Shown: positions 13,054 through 15,000 of the stretch, piece by piece
Numbering within the stretch: position 1 is the first letter of the stretch
Layout of the letters: each line of letters opens with the position of its first letter
NCBI GenBank assembly: GCA_028404615.1
Contig: JAOOBT010000004.1
Location: 1-15,000, forward strand
Direction of reading: 5' to 3'
From: Candidatus Pelagibacter sp.
Lineage (GTDB): Bacteria; Pseudomonadota; Alphaproteobacteria; Pelagibacterales; Pelagibacteraceae
DNA length: 15,000 bases
Translations under genes and position numbers: made by a program
The notes under the pieces: generated by a model
The model's input: only the letters and a program-made list of their open reading frames with translations
Told to the model about the DNA's origin: nothing
Database searches by the model: none

Positions 13054-13837
13054 ATGGTCTTTTCTTTGGAATTTTATCAAGCCATCCATAGATATTGTCT
13101 CTTAGATATAATTTTGATTTATTTACAAAGTCATTACAGTCATAGAGATATATTTTTCCCTCGCCTAATTTAGTAGAGTTTATTTTTAATTTTTTTTTTC
13201 TTAAATAATTAAAAAGTTTAATATTTAAATTTCTTTTAATATCTGCATTTCTGTAACATACAAACATATAAAATAATTCTTTTTTTGTTATTTTATTTCT
13301 TTTGATTGGATGGTAAAATTCTTTTGTATATCTATAAGGTACGCCCATCAATAATTCTACATGATGAATATATGAACAGGTAAGCCTCGGTGGGAGTCCT
13401 ACAGAAAGATACTTCGTATTAATTTTCAACATTCTATCCTTTGGTGTTTCAGCTCCAAAACTATTTTTTGAGTTATCAAGACAGATATATTTAGAGTGTG
13501 CACCAACACTACTATGAGAGTTAAATGGGTGCATACTTCTTATTGAGTTTTTTTGTTTTCTTACAAATTCAGAAAAAGCTCCTCTTTCTGATTTTGTATT
13601 TTTTATATCGAATGGAATATTAGTATTGCACAAAGACTCCGACGCTGTAGAAACAATAATTGTGCCTTTTTTCAAATCAATAATACTGGATAAGGCTTCA
13701 AAATGTGATTGAGCTATTTTTTGATTATCTGTAAATTTACCAAGATATCTTAGATCGCCTTTTACTAAAATGTTGTCTCCTTTTTTAATACCTACCTTTC
13801 TAAAAGCAATTAATAATTCTTCAAAATTATAGCTCAT
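13043..13837 (-). CDS. AAC(3)-family N-acyltransferase, probably acting on an amino sugar
   Basis: The 264-residue protein has the AAC(3) (Antibiotic_NAT) layout: GIKKGDNILVKGDLRYLG (16-33), KKGTIIVST (56-64), PFDIKNTKSERGAFSE (75-90), RSMHPFNSHSSVGAHS (100-115) and a strand followed by YIHHVE (156-161), where the family's conserved histidine and acidic residue lie. Family members transfer an acetyl or other acyl group from a thioester to an amine. Relatives such as WbdR acylate amino sugars in O-antigen synthesis, so inside a glycan operon this should not be read as antibiotic resistance. Candidate acceptors are amino groups of pseudaminic acid or its precursors, and the donor could be the operon's acyl-ACP. 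Its ATG overlaps the luxC-like stop as ATGA. The His-x-x-Glu pattern at the expected place is intact, so the enzyme is probably active. Confidence 0.8.
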   Translation of the reverse strand: MSYNFEELLIAFRKVGIKKGDNILVKGDLRYLGKFTDNQKIAQSHFEALSSIIDLKKGTIIVSTASESLCNTNIPFDIKNTKSERGAFSEFVRKQKNSIRSMHPFNSHSSVGAHSKYICLDNSKNSFGAETPKDRMLKINTKYLSVGLPPRLTCSYIHHVELLMGVPYRYTKEFYHPIKRNKITKKELFYMFVCYRNADIKRNLNIKLFNYLRKKKLKINSTKLGEGKIYLYDCNDFVNKSKLYLRDNIYGWLDKIPKKRPYAK

Positions 13838-15000
13838 TTTTTTGCTCTTGGTAGGGTTGAATATTTAGTCAGTTTAAGTGGAATATTTAATCCATCCCAA
13901 GTGCTATCAAAATTTGTCATTTGTCCTACTACTTTTACCCGTGCCAATCCAATTTTTTGAAGTTCATTTATATATGGCTCTAAATTTTTCGTAATTTTTG
14001 TTACTCCTAGAGTTTGGATATTTTTTGGAAAGTTAGTTTTAATATAAATTAATTTTGGTAATTTTCTAATAAATATAGTTCCATTCTCAATAACAGGACC
14101 AATAGTACTCTTATCATCGTATAAAACTGTTGAATTTAAATCATCATGATCTGAAAAAACTTTGTGTCTTAAAGAGTACTTGAGTCTTAAGTTCAAAATT
14201 CTTATTTTCTTTTGATTTGTAATTGGGGAAAATTGATATTTTTTATAAGTCTCTTTTAAATTTCTTGATAATTTTTTTGAAAAAGAAAATATCTGTTTTT
14301 CAGTAGCACCCTGAAGAAATATTGTGTGAGGAGAAGCACATGCTTTTTGATCAAATATAAGGATATCTCTTGTAATTTTTTTTATGAAAAGATTAGTATT
14401 TTTTTTTAAAGAATCTTTATCAACGATAATAAAAGAAATCTTATTTGAGAAAATTAGATTATCACAATCTAATTTAGTTGGTAAATTTTTTAAAGTTTCA
14501 CAAACCTCATCACCTCCCCAAATAACCTTAGTATCTGCAATTTTTGATAGTTTTTCTGAAATTTTGACATCTTTTTTATCATATTTTAAAATCAAAATAT
14601 TATTTACTATCTTCTGAGCTACGTTATCTATTTTTTTGAATTCTTTAAGTAGGTCTACGAGAACATTTTTAGAAAATGATGGTAATCGTACAATATTTTT
14701 ATTTTTTGTAATTATGCCCAATATTAAAGATAAAAAACCTAATGTAGGCACATTTCCGGCTATCCAGTGCACCGCCAGACCTTTTGGTAAAATTTTAAAT
14801 TTTAACCTATTTTTGACACTAAACTTATTTAATGACTCCAATGAACCAAAAGAGTCATAAAGAATTTTTTCCAAATTGCTTCTTGAACACCAATCAGCGA
14901 TAAATGGAAGGCCATACCCTCTATATCTATTGTTTAGAAAATTTTTACTAGAAAGAATTTTCTTAGAGAATTTATTTAAAGATTTTAAAATCTTTTCGAT
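13834..15000 (-). CDS. LuxC-like acyl-CoA/acyl-ACP reductase, C-terminal part (runs off right edge)
   Basis: LuxC-family enzymes reduce an acyl thioester to an aldehyde with NADPH. Visible motifs are the ALDH-like VHWIAGNVPTLGFLSL, NKNIVRLPSFSKNV and IWGGDEV segments, and FDQKACASPHTIF. The cysteine in the last (codon 14338-14340) is the expected acyl-accepting residue; LuxC relatives have a similar Q-x-C-[ST]-SP pattern. A TTG at 14872-14874 could be mistaken for the start, but the frame stays open to position 15000 and the extra 42 codons read like protein (RGYGLPFIADWCSRSN). The usual family length is near 480, so about 90 N-terminal residues should lie beyond the edge. It is the most upstream gene seen in the operon. 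Its promoter is not in this window. Whether the thioester is on CoA, on the ACP or on LuxE is unknown. Confidence 0.82.
   Translation of the reverse strand: MEKILKSLNKFSKKILSSKNFLNNRYRGYGLPFIADWCSRSNLEKILYDSFGSLESLNKFSVKNRLKFKILPKGLAVHWIAGNVPTLGFLSLILGIITKNKNIVRLPSFSKNVLVDLLKEFKKIDNVAQKIVNNILILKYDKKDVKISEKLSKIADTKVIWGGDEVCETLKNLPTKLDCDNLIFSNKISFIIVDKDSLKKNTNLFIKKITRDILIFDQKACASPHTIFLQGATEKQIFSFSKKLSRNLKETYKKYQFSPITNQKKIRILNLRLKYSLRHKVFSDHDDLNSTVLYDDKSTIGPVIENGTIFIRKLPKLIYIKTNFPKNIQTLGVTKITKNLEPYINELQKIGLARVKVVGQMTNFDSTWDGLNIPLKLTKYSTLPRAKK

Noticed and set aside
13087..13089. Earlier ATG for the unrecognised gene after the AAC(3)-like gene
   Set aside because: It would give a 47-base overlap with the upstream gene, while the ATG at 13051-13053 gives the 11-base overlap seen at the next two junctions; not fully excluded.
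13043..13837. Aminoglycoside resistance gene
   Set aside because: The AAC(3) fold is present, but the gene is embedded with ATGA coupling in a glycan operon with no mobile element; family members acylate amino sugars in such loci.
14872..14874. TTG as start codon of the luxC-like gene
   Set aside because: The frame stays open through to 15000 and the extra 42 codons give protein-like sequence with family character; the protein would also be about 130 residues short of LuxC length.
11217..15000. Bioluminescence (lux) operon
   Set aside because: luxA, luxB and luxD are absent, and the neighbours are ACP, methyltransferase, N-acyltransferase and pseudaminic acid genes, so a glycan or acyl-carrier pathway fits better.

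Overview
This window looks like a surface-glycan (flagellin-, LPS- or capsule-type) gene island from a very AT-rich bacterium. Lysine/asparagine/isoleucine-rich proteins, gene overlaps and almost no non-coding DNA point to a streamlined, low-GC marine organism. A Pelagibacterales (SAR11)-like hypervariable polysaccharide region is my best guess, but there is no rRNA, tRNA or housekeeping gene here to fix the taxonomy. No mobile element, CRISPR array or RNA gene was seen.

Layout. (1) Positions 1-2624, minus strand: a three-gene block in transcription order of a COG4529-like FAD/NAD(P)-binding protein, a HIT-family protein with a long C-terminal extension, and the first 37 or so codons of an ATP-sulfurylase-like protein running off the left edge. 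(2) 2727-3428, plus strand: pseF, CMP-pseudaminic acid synthetase. (3) 3420-5440, minus strand: a membrane-associated GT-B-like glycosyltransferase (TagF-type C-terminal motif) followed by a 63-residue helical protein. (4) 5529-6569, plus strand: pseI, pseudaminic acid synthase. (5) 6550-15000, minus strand: one long compact operon in transcription order luxC-like reductase (running off the right edge), AAC(3)-type N-acyltransferase, an unrecognised ~235-residue protein (possibly hotdog fold), luxE-like acyl-protein synthetase, methyltransferase, acyl carrier protein, second (PKS-type) methyltransferase, and a fusion of a DUF4910/M28-like domain with a formyltransferase.

How the genes may work together. 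pseI and pseF make and CMP-activate a pseudaminic-type nonulosonic acid. The operon in (5) looks like a small acyl-carrier-bound pathway: an acid is activated by LuxE, carried on the ACP, methylated, possibly reduced by LuxC, and a tailoring acyl or formyl group is transferred to an amino sugar by the AAC(3)-like and formyltransferase domains. The same kinds of parts (DUF4910/DUF2172-type protein, AAC(3)-like protein, ACPs, methyltransferase, pseF, pseI) occur in the Campylobacter jejuni flagellar glycosylation locus, where pseudaminic acid carries di-O-methylglyceric acid. A decorated pseudaminic acid is therefore the working model (inference).

The most striking non-coding signal is a nearly identical palindrome, TGTTCAA-N3-TTGAACA, in the two divergent intergenic regions, one ahead of pseF and one ahead of pseI. 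It suggests that both plus-strand pse genes, and perhaps the minus-strand genes opposite them, answer to one regulator.
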